From assembly GCF_000808535.1 (NCBI RefSeq), contig NZ_JWLV01000020.1, positions 49,552 through 113,551 on the forward strand: a stretch of DNA of 64,000 bases. Reading direction: 5' to 3'. Below the pieces are notes generated by a model. The model ran no database searches. It saw only the letters and a list, made by a program, of their open reading frames with translations, and was not told the DNA's origin. The position numbers and the translations under genes are program-made. The DNA is from Vibrio sinaloensis (lineage in GTDB: Bacteria > Pseudomonadota > Gammaproteobacteria > Enterobacterales > Vibrionaceae). Numbering within the stretch: the stretch's first letter is position 1; each line of letters starts with the position of its first letter. Shown here piece after piece: positions 37,390-47,214 of the stretch.

Positions 37390-38989
37390 CTTCTCTTCGG
37401 GTTTCTTGGCTCGATTTATTTCAGGTAAGATTGACTGTGAAATAGTTGATTCTGAGTATAATCAATACATGCAGTTGATTAGTATACCAACGAGCTCTCT
37501 ATACAAACAAGGGCATGATGTTGCGTTGCTAATTTTAGACTACAGTACACTATTGCAATCGATGTCCTTAGATGAAGTTCAAGGTTTGTTACTGGATTTA
37601 GTTGAGAGCTATGCTGAGAATAGTCAGGGTGTTGGTACTTTACTAGTTAGTAATGCGTTTATTCCTCGAGGAATCACAAGTACAAATAGTGATGGTATTT
37701 ATTACCAAAGTAAAATAGCCCAGAGAACGATTAACGATCATATTGAGCATATCGTTTCTAAAAATAGTAATGTTCATATTTTTGATTTGTTGTCTATTTA
37801 CGAAGAGTATGGTTACTACTCTCTTACAGATAATAGCATTCAAATATTTAGCGATAATCCATTTTCTAAGCACGGTCTTGAGTTGATTTCTGATGAAATT
37901 TCAGATTGTATTGGCTCCTTATTATCAAGTAGAAAAAAGTGTCTTGTTTTAGATTTTGACAACACGCTATGGGGAGGAATTGCTGGAGAAGATGCATTAG
38001 GTGTAAATGTTGGTTCAGATAGGCTTGGTGAACAATTCCTTCAATTCCAATTAGAGATAAAAAAACTAAAAGACAAAGGTGTTTTGCTAGCAGCATGTTC
38101 AAAAAATAATTTGGAAGATGCCAAGCTAATATTTGATAAGCACCCAAATATGGTTTTGGAATGGGATGACTTTATCGTGCATAAAGTTAACTGGGAGCGT
38201 AAAGATATCAATGTGTTGGAAATTGCCAATGAGTTAAACATTGGTGACGATAGTTTGGTTTTTATTGATGATTCTCCCTCAGAGCGTCAATTAGTTAAGG
38301 AAGGAACCAAAGCCATTGTTCCCGAGTTTCCGAAAGATATGGATTTGCTTAGATTCATATCTCTGATTGATAGAAAATACTTTTCATCAAGCTTATTAAC
38401 TTCTGAAGATAAAGTTAAACATCGTCAGTATCTGGAGAATATCCAAAGAACTGAAGAGAAGAAAAAATTTAGGGACTTGGACTCTTTTATTAATGGTCTT
38501 GATATGAAGCTGCATATCAAGATTAATGATGAAGATGACCTAGAACGAGCATTCCAGCTAGCGCAGAAAACAAACCAATTTAACTTCACGACTAAGCGCT
38601 ATAGCAAAAATGATCTTCTCAATTTTATCAAGAGTAAAACTGCAGATGTTGTAACTTGTCGAGTTGAAGATAAATTTGGTGATTATGGTGTAACAGCTCT
38701 TATGGTGGTTTTTAGAGAAGGAAACTCCTACCACATCGATAATTTTTTAATGAGTTGTAGAGTCCTAGGTAAAAAAGTTGAGAATGTACTGTTTAATTGG
38801 TTTGTGACTAATATCTATGATGGTGAAAAACTAACCTTAACATACAGGCCTACACTTAAAAATCAGCAGTTAGAGAAAAAATACTTAGAACTAGGATTTG
38901 ATATTACTTCAGAATCTGAATTGGAAACTACTTATTCTTTCAAAGGGATTGAAGATCTTAACTTATCTATAGAGGTGAATTTTGAATAA
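37367..38989 (+). CDS. FkbH-like HAD-IIIC protein (acyl-ACP loading)
   Basis: A 540-residue FkbH-family protein. Residues about 1–190 form an N-terminal domain; the HAD phosphatase-like core has DFDNT at 196–200 with WGG, CSKNN at 244–248 and FIDDSPSER at 299–307. The C-terminal part is GNAT-like with DKFGDYG at 435–441 and SCRVLG around 463–468. FkbH proteins move the three-carbon unit of 1,3-bisphosphoglycerate onto an acyl carrier protein, making glyceryl-ACP in polyketide pathways. An ACP gene is translationally coupled directly downstream. All named catalytic aspartates are present, so it looks active. Confidence 0.88.
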   Translation: MKVVTLSNFSSGFLARFISGKIDCEIVDSEYNQYMQLISIPTSSLYKQGHDVALLILDYSTLLQSMSLDEVQGLLLDLVESYAENSQGVGTLLVSNAFIPRGITSTNSDGIYYQSKIAQRTINDHIEHIVSKNSNVHIFDLLSIYEEYGYYSLTDNSIQIFSDNPFSKHGLELISDEISDCIGSLLSSRKKCLVLDFDNTLWGGIAGEDALGVNVGSDRLGEQFLQFQLEIKKLKDKGVLLAACSKNNLEDAKLIFDKHPNMVLEWDDFIVHKVNWERKDINVLEIANELNIGDDSLVFIDDSPSERQLVKEGTKAIVPEFPKDMDLLRFISLIDRKYFSSSLLTSEDKVKHRQYLENIQRTEEKKKFRDLDSFINGLDMKLHIKINDEDDLERAFQLAQKTNQFNFTTKRYSKNDLLNFIKSKTADVVTCRVEDKFGDYGVTALMVVFREGNSYHIDNFLMSCRVLGKKVENVLFNWFVTNIYDGEKLTLTYRPTLKNQQLEKKYLELGFDITSESELETTYSFKGIEDLNLSIEVNFE

Positions 38990-39194
38990 ATTAATTGAAG
39001 TTATGACACGAGTTTTAGGTGTTGATGTAGACATTGATTCTTCTATGGAAACTATAGATGAATGGGATTCTTTTAATCATGTGATGCTTATGATAGAGCT
39101 TAAGTCAGAATTTAACCTCGATGTTAGCCAAGAAGATTTTTCTCGATTAACCTCTGTTAAGGACATCATGAATATTCTGAGCGATAAGGTATGA
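38982..39194 (+). CDS. Acyl carrier protein
   Basis: A 70-residue ACP with the 4'-phosphopantetheine attachment serine at residue 30 in EWDSFNHV, four-helix acidic composition and a terminal VKDIMNIL helix. The usual DSL is DSF here, common in specialised ACPs. It starts with TTG overlapping the fkbH-like stop and preceded by AGAGGTGA, and is followed by the aminotransferase gene overlapping by 4 bases. It is distinct from housekeeping acpP and dedicated to this module. Confidence 0.88.
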   Translation: MNKLIEVMTRVLGVDVDIDSSMETIDEWDSFNHVMLMIELKSEFNLDVSQEDFSRLTSVKDIMNILSDKV

Positions 39195-40294
39195 TTCCGT
39201 TTTTAGATTTAAAAGAAATTAATCAACAGTACCATCAAGATTTAAAAGACGCATGTTCACGAGTCATTGATTCCGGTTGGTACATCATGGGTAATGAACT
39301 GGATAAATTTGAGCAAGAATTTGCTGAGTATTGCGGTTCTAAGTACTGTATTGGTGTTGCGAACGGTTTAGATGCACTTATCTTAACTTTAAGGGCTTGG
39401 AAAGAGTTAGGTAAATTGGAGGATGGCGATGAAGTTATTGTTCCATCAAATACCTATATTGCTTCAATTCTAGCTATTTCAGAGAATAATTTAACACCTG
39501 TACTTGTCGAGCCAAATGCTAAGACCTTCAATTTAGCAGCGGAAGGCATCAAGAGTGCGATTACTGAGCGTACAAAAGCAATTCTTCCTGTGCACTTGTA
39601 TGGCCAAATATCTCCGATGGATGAGATTGTGAGCATCGCTAATGAACACAATTTATTAATCTTGGAGGATTGTGCTCAATCACACGGTGCACTTCTTGAT
39701 GGAAAGAAAGCAGGTACTTGGGGTGATGCTGGTGCGTTCAGCTTCTATCCTGGGAAAAACTTGGGCGCTTTGGGTGATGCCGGTGCGATTACAACAGATA
39801 ATGAAGAGTTGTTTGAAGTACTCACTGCTTTACGAAACTATGGCTCACACGAAAAGTACAAGAATAAGTATAAAGGTGTGAATAGTCGTCTTGATGAGAT
39901 TCAAGCTGCGATGCTACGTGTTAAGTTAAAGCACTTGGATCGAGAGACAAAAGCAAGGCAAGCAGTGGCGCAACAATATTTGGAGGGGATTAGCAACCCT
40001 CTAATTGAGTTACCACTTGTAAGCTATGCGGAAGGTCATGTTTGGCATTTGTTTGTAATTAAGACCAAATATCGTGAAAAATTACAAAAGTACCTAAGTG
40101 ATAATGGTATTCAAACCTTAATTCATTACCCTATAGCGCCGCATAAGCAACTTGCTTATTCTGAGTGGAACGAGCTACATCTTCCTATTAGTGAAGAGTT
40201 ACATAAGGATGTATTGAGTTTGCCTATTAGTTCGGTACTAGAGACTGGGGATGTAAGGATTTGCGTCGAGTTAATCAATAAGTTTTCTAATTGA
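39191..40294 (+). CDS. dTDP-3-keto-6-deoxyhexose aminotransferase, FdtB/QdtB type
   Basis: A 367-residue PLP enzyme of the DegT/DnrJ/EryC1 family. [10 protein letters not shown] (about 158–167) holds the cofactor-binding aspartate and [19 protein letters not shown] holds the Schiff-base lysine K189. Sequence beginning [13 protein letters not shown] is typical of the FdtB/QdtB clade, which aminates dTDP-3-keto-6-deoxyhexose. With the ketoisomerase it completes dTDP-Fuc3N or dTDP-Qui3N synthesis using the rmlA/rmlB product. Followed after one base by a glycosyltransferase-like gene. Confidence 0.88.
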   Translation: MIPFLDLKEINQQYHQDLKDACSRVIDSGWYIMGNELDKFEQEFAEYCGSKYCIGVANGLDALILTLRAWKELGKLEDGDEVIVPSNTYIASILAISENNLTPVLVEPNAKTFNLAAEGIKSAITERTKAILPVHLYGQISPMDEIVSIANEHNLLILEDCAQSHGALLDGKKAGTWGDAGAFSFYPGKNLGALGDAGAITTDNEELFEVLTALRNYGSHEKYKNKYKGVNSRLDEIQAAMLRVKLKHLDRETKARQAVAQQYLEGISNPLIELPLVSYAEGHVWHLFVIKTKYREKLQKYLSDNGIQTLIHYPIAPHKQLAYSEWNELHLPISEELHKDVLSLPISSVLETGDVRICVELINKFSN

Positions 40295-40295
40295 T

Positions 40296-41684
40296 ATGAA
40301 GATTTTAGACTTTCCAAATTTAGCTATTGCTGAAACTGATCTAGAGTCGAAAATTAATATAGCTGAGTTATATGCTAAACTGGTTGTAAAATACCCAATT
40401 TATGAAGCCATTGATTTTGAAAATAGGCTGATTGAAGACTTTTCACATGTTCTGGTTAATTTTAATAAGAGGGAAACAAATAGGAATATATGTCATGTTA
40501 TAACGACGCCTTACCTAACTGGCGGACATACAAGGTTATGCGAAAAGTTATCAATGATGGAGAATGAAGATTCTTCATTGCTGGTTACAGGAACTTATGA
40601 AGAAGAAGTAATTCACCGGTTATCTTCATTTTTCTCCAAAATTAAATGCATAAACGAAAAGTCATTGATATTGTCAATTATAAAAATGATGGATTTTATG
40701 TCTGCCTATTCAAAATTGGTTTTACACATACATCCTGATGATATTAAAACTGTTATAGCAGTAGGACTTTTGAGAAAAGTAAACCCAGAAATTAAAGTCT
40801 TATTCGTTAATCATGCAGACCATTTATTTTCTTATGGTCGATCAGTTATAGATATTATGTTAGATATATCCTATCGAGGATACTGTATCGATTCTAGCTT
40901 AGAAAATAAAAAATATGTTAATAGCTTTCTAGGGATTCCTGTTGAAGTTAATAAAAGACCTGTATTCAATGATAATATTAAAAATATAATCATTGCAGGC
41001 TCGTCTTATAAAATGAAGCCAAACAAAAGAACTTCAATTCAGCGTGAGATTAATAAACTTTTTAGTCTAAATAAAGAATATAATTTAAACGTTATAGGTG
41101 CAAAGGCTACAGATTACTGGTGGTGGCCTTTAAAAATTAAATTTCCAAGTCGAATAAAAATAAGCAAATCCCTTCCATATAATAAATATATGGATATGGT
41201 TAAAAAGTGTGATACTTGTATTGATACTTCCCCAATTGGGGGAGGAACAGCATTTGTTGAAATGTACTTAAACTCCTTGAGGCCTGTTGCTATATACGCT
41301 GACGCTTGTGGTTATACGCCACTTGATGCTGTAAGGAAAAATACATTACTCGAGTCCATAAATAGTCATCAATCTTCGTCTAGTAGCTTGTTTAACGCAG
41401 TTTTACGTGTACATAAGAGCTCTTTTGTAAAAGAACGGTACCTTAGTGCATTGAATATGAAGTGTCATAGTATTGACCCATCATTAGTGACTTCTCGAAA
41501 TGATATGAATTTGTTTATTAAACAGGGAAAATTTGACTACAATTTCTCCGATTTTGGAAAGTTGATGTCAATTAAATCACTTAGTGGTGTAGTCAAATTA
41601 AAGTTCATCATTCAGAACTATTCATTTGTCAAATTGCCCTTTAAGTTAGGTATAAAACTTAGCAAAGCATTTATTAATAAGTAG
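40296..41684 (+). CDS. Putative GT-B glycosyltransferase
   Basis: A 462-residue AT-rich protein. The middle contains HVITTPYLTGGHTRLCEKLS (a GGHxR acceptor-site pattern), and LHIHPDD; the second half has DTSPIGGGTAFVEMYLN near residue 310 and AGSSYKMKPN. This fits a GT-B transferase, but no close characterised family is recognised. Between the amino-sugar module and rmlB it may transfer the modified amino sugar or rhamnose. Confidence 0.65.
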   Translation: MKILDFPNLAIAETDLESKINIAELYAKLVVKYPIYEAIDFENRLIEDFSHVLVNFNKRETNRNICHVITTPYLTGGHTRLCEKLSMMENEDSSLLVTGTYEEEVIHRLSSFFSKIKCINEKSLILSIIKMMDFMSAYSKLVLHIHPDDIKTVIAVGLLRKVNPEIKVLFVNHADHLFSYGRSVIDIMLDISYRGYCIDSSLENKKYVNSFLGIPVEVNKRPVFNDNIKNIIIAGSSYKMKPNKRTSIQREINKLFSLNKEYNLNVIGAKATDYWWWPLKIKFPSRIKISKSLPYNKYMDMVKKCDTCIDTSPIGGGTAFVEMYLNSLRPVAIYADACGYTPLDAVRKNTLLESINSHQSSSSSLFNAVLRVHKSSFVKERYLSALNMKCHSIDPSLVTSRNDMNLFIKQGKFDYNFSDFGKLMSIKSLSGVVKLKFIIQNYSFVKLPFKLGIKLSKAFINK

Positions 41685-41691
41685 GTAAATA

Positions 41692-42768
41692 GTGAAAATC
41701 TTAATCACAGGCGGTGCAGGCTTTATCGGCTCGGCAGTTGTTCGCCACATCATTGAAAATACAGCAGACACTGTTATCAACCTTGATAAACTTACTTATG
41801 CTGGCAATCTCGAGTCGTTAACGGCTGTAGAGAATAGTGAACGCTATGTCTTTGAGCACGTTGATATCTGCAATCGAGCTGAGCTGGATAGAGTTTTTCA
41901 TGAGCACAAGCCTGAAGCAGTGATGCACTTAGCTGCTGAATCGCATGTCGACCGCTCTATTGACGGTCCTGCTGCATTTATTGAGACTAATATTGTTGGA
42001 ACATACACCTTACTAGAAGCGACTCGTCATTATTGGAATGAGTTACCTCAAGAGAAGCAGCAGGCTTTTCGTTTTCATCATATCTCTACAGATGAAGTTT
42101 ATGGTGACTTAGAAGGTACAGATGATCTGTTCACAGAAACGACATCTTATGAGCCATCTAGTCCATACTCTGCTTCTAAAGCGTCATCAGATCACTTAGT
42201 GCGTGCTTGGTTACGTACCTATGGCTTACCAACGATCGTCACGAACTGTTCTAATAACTATGGTCCATATCATTTCCCTGAAAAGCTAATACCATTGATG
42301 ATTTTGAATGCCTTAGATGGTAAAGCCTTGCCAGTGTATGGTGATGGTATGCAGATCCGCGATTGGCTATTTGTAGAAGATCACGCGCGTGCACTTTACA
42401 AAGTTGTCACTGAAGGTGAGGTCGGTGAAACGTATAATATTGGCGGCCATAATGAAAAAGCTAATATTGAAGTCGTTAAGACCATTTGTTCATTGCTAGA
42501 AGAGTTGGTGCCAACTAAACCAGAAGGCGTTGACCAATATCTAGATTTGATTACTTACGTAACCGATCGCCCTGGCCATGACGTTCGTTATGCGATTGAT
42601 GCGTCCAAAATTGAACGTGAATTAGGCTGGAAACCAGAAGAAACGTTTGAGTCGGGTATCCGAAAAACGGTTGAGTGGTATTTAAACAACAAACAGTGGT
42701 GGTCACGTGTTCTAGATGGTTCATATGCCGGTGAGCGTTTAGGGATCTCAAATACGGAGAAATCATAA
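41692..42768 (+). CDS. rmlB: dTDP-glucose 4,6-dehydratase
   Basis: RmlB converts dTDP-glucose to dTDP-4-keto-6-deoxyglucose, the shared precursor of dTDP-L-rhamnose and the Fuc3N/Qui3N branch encoded upstream. The 358-residue protein has [22 protein letters not shown] and YSASKAS, the standard short-chain dehydrogenase elements. It starts with GTG. Its composition is less AT-rich than the neighbouring unit A genes. First of four overlapping or adjacent rml genes. Confidence 0.97.
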   Translation: MKILITGGAGFIGSAVVRHIIENTADTVINLDKLTYAGNLESLTAVENSERYVFEHVDICNRAELDRVFHEHKPEAVMHLAAESHVDRSIDGPAAFIETNIVGTYTLLEATRHYWNELPQEKQQAFRFHHISTDEVYGDLEGTDDLFTETTSYEPSSPYSASKASSDHLVRAWLRTYGLPTIVTNCSNNYGPYHFPEKLIPLMILNALDGKALPVYGDGMQIRDWLFVEDHARALYKVVTEGEVGETYNIGGHNEKANIEVVKTICSLLEELVPTKPEGVDQYLDLITYVTDRPGHDVRYAIDASKIERELGWKPEETFESGIRKTVEWYLNNKQWWSRVLDGSYAGERLGISNTEKS

Positions 42769-43640
42769 TGAAGGGCATCGTTTTAGCTGGAGGCTCAGGC
42801 ACTCGTTTGTACCCACTTACAAGGGGGGTATCAAAGCAGCTGTTACCAATATACGACAAGCCAATGGTTTTCTATCCTATTTCAACACTGATGCTGGCTG
42901 GGATTAAAGATATCTTAATCATCACCACTCCAGAAGATAATGCGGGCTTTAAACGTTTACTGGGAGACGGCTCAGATTTTGGTATCAACCTCGAATACGC
43001 GATTCAACCAAGCCCTGATGGCTTAGCCCAAGCTTTTCTTATTGGCGAAGAGTTTATCGGTGAGGATTCGGTATGCTTGGTGCTTGGTGATAACATATTT
43101 TATGGCCAATCATTTAGCCAGCAACTGACCCGTGCGTGCGAGCTCACTTCTCAAGGATTGGCGACTGTATTTGGCTATCAAGTAAAAGACCCAGAACGTT
43201 TTGGTGTTGTTGAGTTTGATGACCAGATGAAAGCGATTTCTATCGAAGAAAAACCGCTTACGCCGAAATCAAACTACGCAGTCACTGGTTTGTACTTTTA
43301 TGATAATCGCGTAGTTGATATGGCTAAACAAGTTAAGCCTTCAGCTCGCGGAGAGTTAGAGATCACCACGTTAAATGAAATGTACCTCAATGATGGAACT
43401 CTTAATGTGGAGCTTCTTGGAAGAGGGTTTGCTTGGCTAGATACGGGTACTCATGAAAGTTTGCATGAGGCCTCTTCATTTGTTCAAACAATTGAAAATG
43501 TTCAAGGTTTGAAAGTGGCTTGTCTGGAAGAAATCGCGTGGCGCAACGGCTGGCTTTCATCAGAGCAGATTTTAGATATCGCGAAACCTATGATGAAAAA
43601 TGAATACGGACAGTACTTAGCGCGCTTAGTGGCTAATTAA
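42768..43640 (+). CDS. rmlA: Glucose-1-phosphate thymidylyltransferase
   Basis: RmlA makes dTDP-glucose from glucose 1-phosphate and dTTP. The 290-residue protein has the nucleotidyltransferase signature [11 protein letters not shown] at its start and the VLGDNIFYG segment. Its ATG shares one base with the rmlB stop codon. Confidence 0.97.
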   Translation: MKGIVLAGGSGTRLYPLTRGVSKQLLPIYDKPMVFYPISTLMLAGIKDILIITTPEDNAGFKRLLGDGSDFGINLEYAIQPSPDGLAQAFLIGEEFIGEDSVCLVLGDNIFYGQSFSQQLTRACELTSQGLATVFGYQVKDPERFGVVEFDDQMKAISIEEKPLTPKSNYAVTGLYFYDNRVVDMAKQVKPSARGELEITTLNEMYLNDGTLNVELLGRGFAWLDTGTHESLHEASSFVQTIENVQGLKVACLEEIAWRNGWLSSEQILDIAKPMMKNEYGQYLARLVAN

Positions 43641-43653
43641 CGAGGTTGTGGCG

Positions 43654-44541
43654 ATGAAAATCTTAGTTACAGGCAGTAAAGGCCAATTAGGGCAGAGCTT
43701 AGTTCGACTGCTTGAGGCACGTAACGATGTAGAGTTTATAGCGCTAGATCGCGATAAGTTAGATATTACTAATAAGCAAGAGGTCGACAGTGTTGTTGTC
43801 GCTTTTTCGCCTGATGTTGTCATTAATGCAGCAGCATATACGGCTGTAGATAAAGCAGAAAGTGAAACCCAACTAGCTGCCGCGATCAATCGTGATGGAC
43901 CGTCGTTTCTAGCAGAAGCAGCACAAAAGGTAGGGGCGGCACTGCTGCATATTTCTACCGACTACGTTTTTGATGGAAAAAACGCTGAGCCTTATTCGGA
44001 GCAAGATCAAACGGCTCCTCAGAGTGTATATGGTCAAACCAAACTCGAAGGTGAGCTGGCGGTTGCTAGTGCTTGCGAGCGGCATATCATTTTGCGCACT
44101 GCGTGGGTGTTTAGTGAGTATGGCAATAATTTTGTAAAGACCATGCTGAGATTGGCTGAAACGCACGACAACCTCAATATTGTTGGTGATCAGCTGGGTG
44201 GCCCAACATATGCGCTGGACATCGCCAAAGCGCTGGTGTTGATAAGCGACCAGATCACGACTGGTAGAGATGTGGAATATGGCACCTACCATTTCTCTGG
44301 ACTGCCTCATGTGAGTTGGTATGAATTTGCGCGTGCGATTTTTTCTGCTGCAGAAAAACAAACGTTAATTGCAAAGCAACCAGTCTTGAAATCAATCACG
44401 ACAGCAGAGTATCCCACTGCGGCAACGCGCCCTGCGAACTCTAAGCTAAATGTCCAAAAGATCTTTAATCATTTTGAAATTGAAGCGAGCGATTGGCAAC
44501 GAGCTTTAAACGATTTATCAGCCTACCAAAACAACGGTTAA
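43654..44541 (+). CDS. rmlD: dTDP-4-dehydrorhamnose reductase
   Basis: RmlD reduces dTDP-4-keto-L-rhamnose to dTDP-L-rhamnose. The 295-residue protein has the cofactor motif GSKGQLGQ near the N-terminus, HISTDYVFDG and YGQTKLEGE (YxxxK). GAGG at 43642–43645 is 8 bases from the ATG at 43654, which is preferred over the GTG at 43648. Confidence 0.96.
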   Translation: MKILVTGSKGQLGQSLVRLLEARNDVEFIALDRDKLDITNKQEVDSVVVAFSPDVVINAAAYTAVDKAESETQLAAAINRDGPSFLAEAAQKVGAALLHISTDYVFDGKNAEPYSEQDQTAPQSVYGQTKLEGELAVASACERHIILRTAWVFSEYGNNFVKTMLRLAETHDNLNIVGDQLGGPTYALDIAKALVLISDQITTGRDVEYGTYHFSGLPHVSWYEFARAIFSAAEKQTLIAKQPVLKSITTAEYPTAATRPANSKLNVQKIFNHFEIEASDWQRALNDLSAYQNNG

Positions 44542-44544
44542 TTC

Positions 44545-45090
44545 ATGAAAGTAATAGATACAGCCATTCCTGACGTAAAAATCATCGAGCCTACCGTGTT
44601 TGGTGATGAGCGTGGTTTCTTTATGGAGACGTGGAATCAACAGCGTTTTGAGGAGCTTGTGACTAAGCGTAAAACTCCTTTTGTGCAAGATAATCATTCG
44701 AAATCAAGGCAAGGTATCCTCCGCGGTTTGCATTATCAGACTGAGAATACTCAAGGGAAACTCGTGCGAGTTATTTCCGGAGAGGTCTTTGATGTCGCCG
44801 TTGATATTCGAAAAGGCTCAGAGACCTTTGGCCAGTGGGTGGGCGTGTATTTATCCGCTGAGAATAGACGTCAGTTATGGGTTCCAGAAGGCTTTGCTCA
44901 TGGGTTTTATGTAACCAGTGAAGAAGCTGAATTTGTTTACAAGTGTACTGACTACTATAACCCTAAAGCCGAACACTCAATCATTTGGAATGATCCAAAT
45001 ATCGGCATTGAATGGCCAATCACAATCGAGCCTAGCCTTAGTGAAAAGGACTCAACCGCCCCACTCATGTCTGACCAGGTACTGCTGTAA
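44545..45090 (+). CDS. rmlC: dTDP-4-dehydrorhamnose 3,5-epimerase
   Basis: RmlC epimerises C3 and C5 of dTDP-4-keto-6-deoxyglucose. The 181-residue cupin has ERGFFMETW, the catalytic histidine in RGLHYQ and the tyrosine region EFVYKCTDYY. It competes with the ketoisomerase encoded at 35325 for the same precursor. It shares one base (TAATG) with the next gene. Confidence 0.96.
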   Translation: MKVIDTAIPDVKIIEPTVFGDERGFFMETWNQQRFEELVTKRKTPFVQDNHSKSRQGILRGLHYQTENTQGKLVRVISGEVFDVAVDIRKGSETFGQWVGVYLSAENRRQLWVPEGFAHGFYVTSEEAEFVYKCTDYYNPKAEHSIIWNDPNIGIEWPITIEPSLSEKDSTAPLMSDQVLL

Positions 45091-46148
45091 TGAAGAAAAT
45101 TGCAGTGGTAGGTACCGTCGGGATCCCCGCGTGTTACGGTGGGTTTGAATCATTAGTTGAAAACTTAACTCAATATCGTTCTGATCATATCGAGTACCAG
45201 GTCTTCTGTTCCAGTAAATCCTATGAAGAGCAATTAGCATCTCACAATGGTGCTGAGCTGATCTATTTGCCGTTAAATGCAAACGGTGTCCAAAGTATAC
45301 CTTATGACATCCTATCGCTGATTAAGTGCTGGAAAACCAAACCCGATACCGTCTTAATCTTGGGCGTTTCAGGCTGTTGTTTTTTGCCGATTTTTAAATT
45401 GTTCTCTAAAGCCAAAGTGATCACCAATATCGATGGGCTGGAATGGAAACGGGACAAATGGGGTAAGTGGGCACGAAAGTTCTTGAAGTTGTCGGAGTCT
45501 ATTGCGGTTAAGTATTCTGATGTCGTTGTCACTGACAATAAAGCGATTGGTGACTACGTGACTTCAGAGTACGCTAAACCCAATCTCACGATTGCGTATG
45601 GTGGAGATCATGCCCTACGTCCATCGATGGATAACCAAGTACCAGTTTGTGATGACTTTGCGTTTGGTTTGTGTCGAATAGAGCCAGAAAACAACGTTCA
45701 TCTTATTCTTGAAGCCTTTTCTAAAGTTGAAAAAAGGCTCAAGTTTGTTGGTAATTGGCAAGCTAGTGCGTTCGGTCGAGAGCTTAAAAGTAAATATGCT
45801 CAATATGACAATATAGAGCTGATAGAGCCGATTTATGATTTAGATGAGTTATATAAACTGAGAAAAAGCTGCTCTTTGTATTTACACGGCCATTCGGCAG
45901 GTGGAACCAACCCATCTTTAGTTGAAATGATGCATTTTGGAGTGCCAATATTCGCATTTGACTGCAGCTTTAACCGCTATAGTACAGATAATAAAGCTGA
46001 TTATTTCGCAGACAGTTCTATTCTAGTGAGCATGTTACAAAACTTGGACTCAAATAGATTAAGCGAAAATGGCAAACTGATGGAAACGATAGCGAATAAA
46101 CGTTATACATGGAAAGAAATCACTCGGCTTTATGAACAAGCCTACTAG
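45090..46148 (+). CDS. Rhamnosyltransferase-like glycosyltransferase (DUF1972/GT4)
   Basis: A 352-residue GT-B protein starting with the DUF1972 signature GTVGIPACYGGFESLVENL. Characterised relatives such as Cps2T of pneumococcus are rhamnosyltransferases, and this gene sits directly after rmlC. C-terminal HGHSAGGTNPSLVEMMHFG replaces the usual EX7E motif with a typical family variant. It ends unit A at a bidirectional terminator shared with wecA. Confidence 0.82.
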   Translation: MKKIAVVGTVGIPACYGGFESLVENLTQYRSDHIEYQVFCSSKSYEEQLASHNGAELIYLPLNANGVQSIPYDILSLIKCWKTKPDTVLILGVSGCCFLPIFKLFSKAKVITNIDGLEWKRDKWGKWARKFLKLSESIAVKYSDVVVTDNKAIGDYVTSEYAKPNLTIAYGGDHALRPSMDNQVPVCDDFAFGLCRIEPENNVHLILEAFSKVEKRLKFVGNWQASAFGRELKSKYAQYDNIELIEPIYDLDELYKLRKSCSLYLHGHSAGGTNPSLVEMMHFGVPIFAFDCSFNRYSTDNKADYFADSSILVSMLQNLDSNRLSENGKLMETIANKRYTWKEITRLYEQAY

Positions 46149-46150
46149 AT

Positions 46151-46181
46151 AAAAAATAGGGGGTATTCCCCTATTTTTTTT
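46151..46181. terminator. Bidirectional terminator ending unit A and wecA
   Basis: A 12-bp stem (AAAAAATAGGGG / CCCCTATTTTTT, 46151–46162 and 46168–46179) followed by further T residues, with A6 on the other side. The wecA stop codon (46171–46173) is inside the stem. Confidence 0.92.
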
Positions 46182-47214
46182 GTGAAATTTTTCCTATCTT
46201 GGCTAATAGATAGCTATAGATGGCAAAACATACCAAAAATAGATAAAACATAATAAACTCAGATACGCCATAAATTTCGCTAATAATACCAACGGCAGTG
46301 AATGTTGAAGCCAAGCTGCAAATCGCAAGTAATGTGCTGGTTGAACTTAACCCGAGCCTTTGGAATAAATGGTGTAAGTGTTCTCTGTCTGGCTTAAATG
46401 GAGAATCCCCGCGTCGAATACGTCGAATCATAATAGCTGTCATATCCATTAGCGGTACAGCGATAAGCCATAGGGCGGTTACAGGTCTTAGTGGTGGGTT
46501 GGTGCCATTTTGGCTTGAGAGTAATAGAAACCAAATCACCGTAAAGCCAATCAGCATGCTGCCAGCATCACCCATAAATACTTTGCGTCTGACGCCAAAG
46601 AAGCCCAAGTTAAGCATAATATAGGGCAGCATAATCACGATCATGACCATACAAAGGTAGGCAATATTCATTTGCCCATCATAGGCCAACATAATCCCAA
46701 GGCCGCCAAATGTTACTATCGATAAGCCTCCTAACAACCCATCAATACCATCCACCATGTTGAATGCGTTAATCGCACCGATTACCGCGAGAATGGTCAC
46801 TATGTATCCAAACCAACCTAGTGTGATGATCTCGCCTGTACCAAACATATCCCCGATAGTAGCGAGTTCAATATTGCCGAGCATCATCATTGCAACGGAT
46901 AGAACCGCTTGAACAGCAAAGCGAATCTTAAAGTTAATATCAAACCGGTCATCCAATGCGCCAACCGTGACGAGAACAATGATACACCCACCATACAGCG
47001 TCGCATGCGGGATAATGCTTGGATTATTGAACAGAAAGTAGAGCAAAGAGATGCAAATGCTAATGCCACCAACTAAAGGAATGCTACCAGTGTGCAGTTT
47101 GCGTTCATTGGGTTTGTCTACCAACCCTATGCTTCTTGCTGCCTTTCTCATGACGAAAATGGTAGTTAGGGAAAAGAAAAACAGAAAAGAGAGATCGATA
47201 AAAGGTATCAGCAT
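46171..47214 (-). CDS. wecA: Undecaprenyl-phosphate GlcNAc-1-phosphate transferase
   Basis: WecA starts repeat units by joining GlcNAc-1-phosphate to undecaprenyl phosphate. The 347-residue protein has about eleven hydrophobic helices and the family motifs NAFNMVDGIDG, FMGDAGSM and HLHHLFQRLG. The upstream TTG at 47220 is a possible start but the ATG at 47214 is simpler. It is on the - strand between the two RfaH-type units, converging on unit A and divergent from wecB across a 585-base gap. Confidence 0.92.
   Translation of the reverse strand: MLIPFIDLSFLFFFSLTTIFVMRKAARSIGLVDKPNERKLHTGSIPLVGGISICISLLYFLFNNPSIIPHATLYGGCIIVLVTVGALDDRFDINFKIRFAVQAVLSVAMMMLGNIELATIGDMFGTGEIITLGWFGYIVTILAVIGAINAFNMVDGIDGLLGGLSIVTFGGLGIMLAYDGQMNIAYLCMVMIVIMLPYIMLNLGFFGVRRKVFMGDAGSMLIGFTVIWFLLLSSQNGTNPPLRPVTALWLIAVPLMDMTAIMIRRIRRGDSPFKPDREHLHHLFQRLGLSSTSTLLAICSLASTFTAVGIISEIYGVSEFIMFYLFLVCFAIYSYLLAKIGKISQKK

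Noticed and set aside
43909..44361. 150-residue - strand frame inside rmlD
   Set aside because: Shadow frame without motif or ribosome site, fully within a certain gene.
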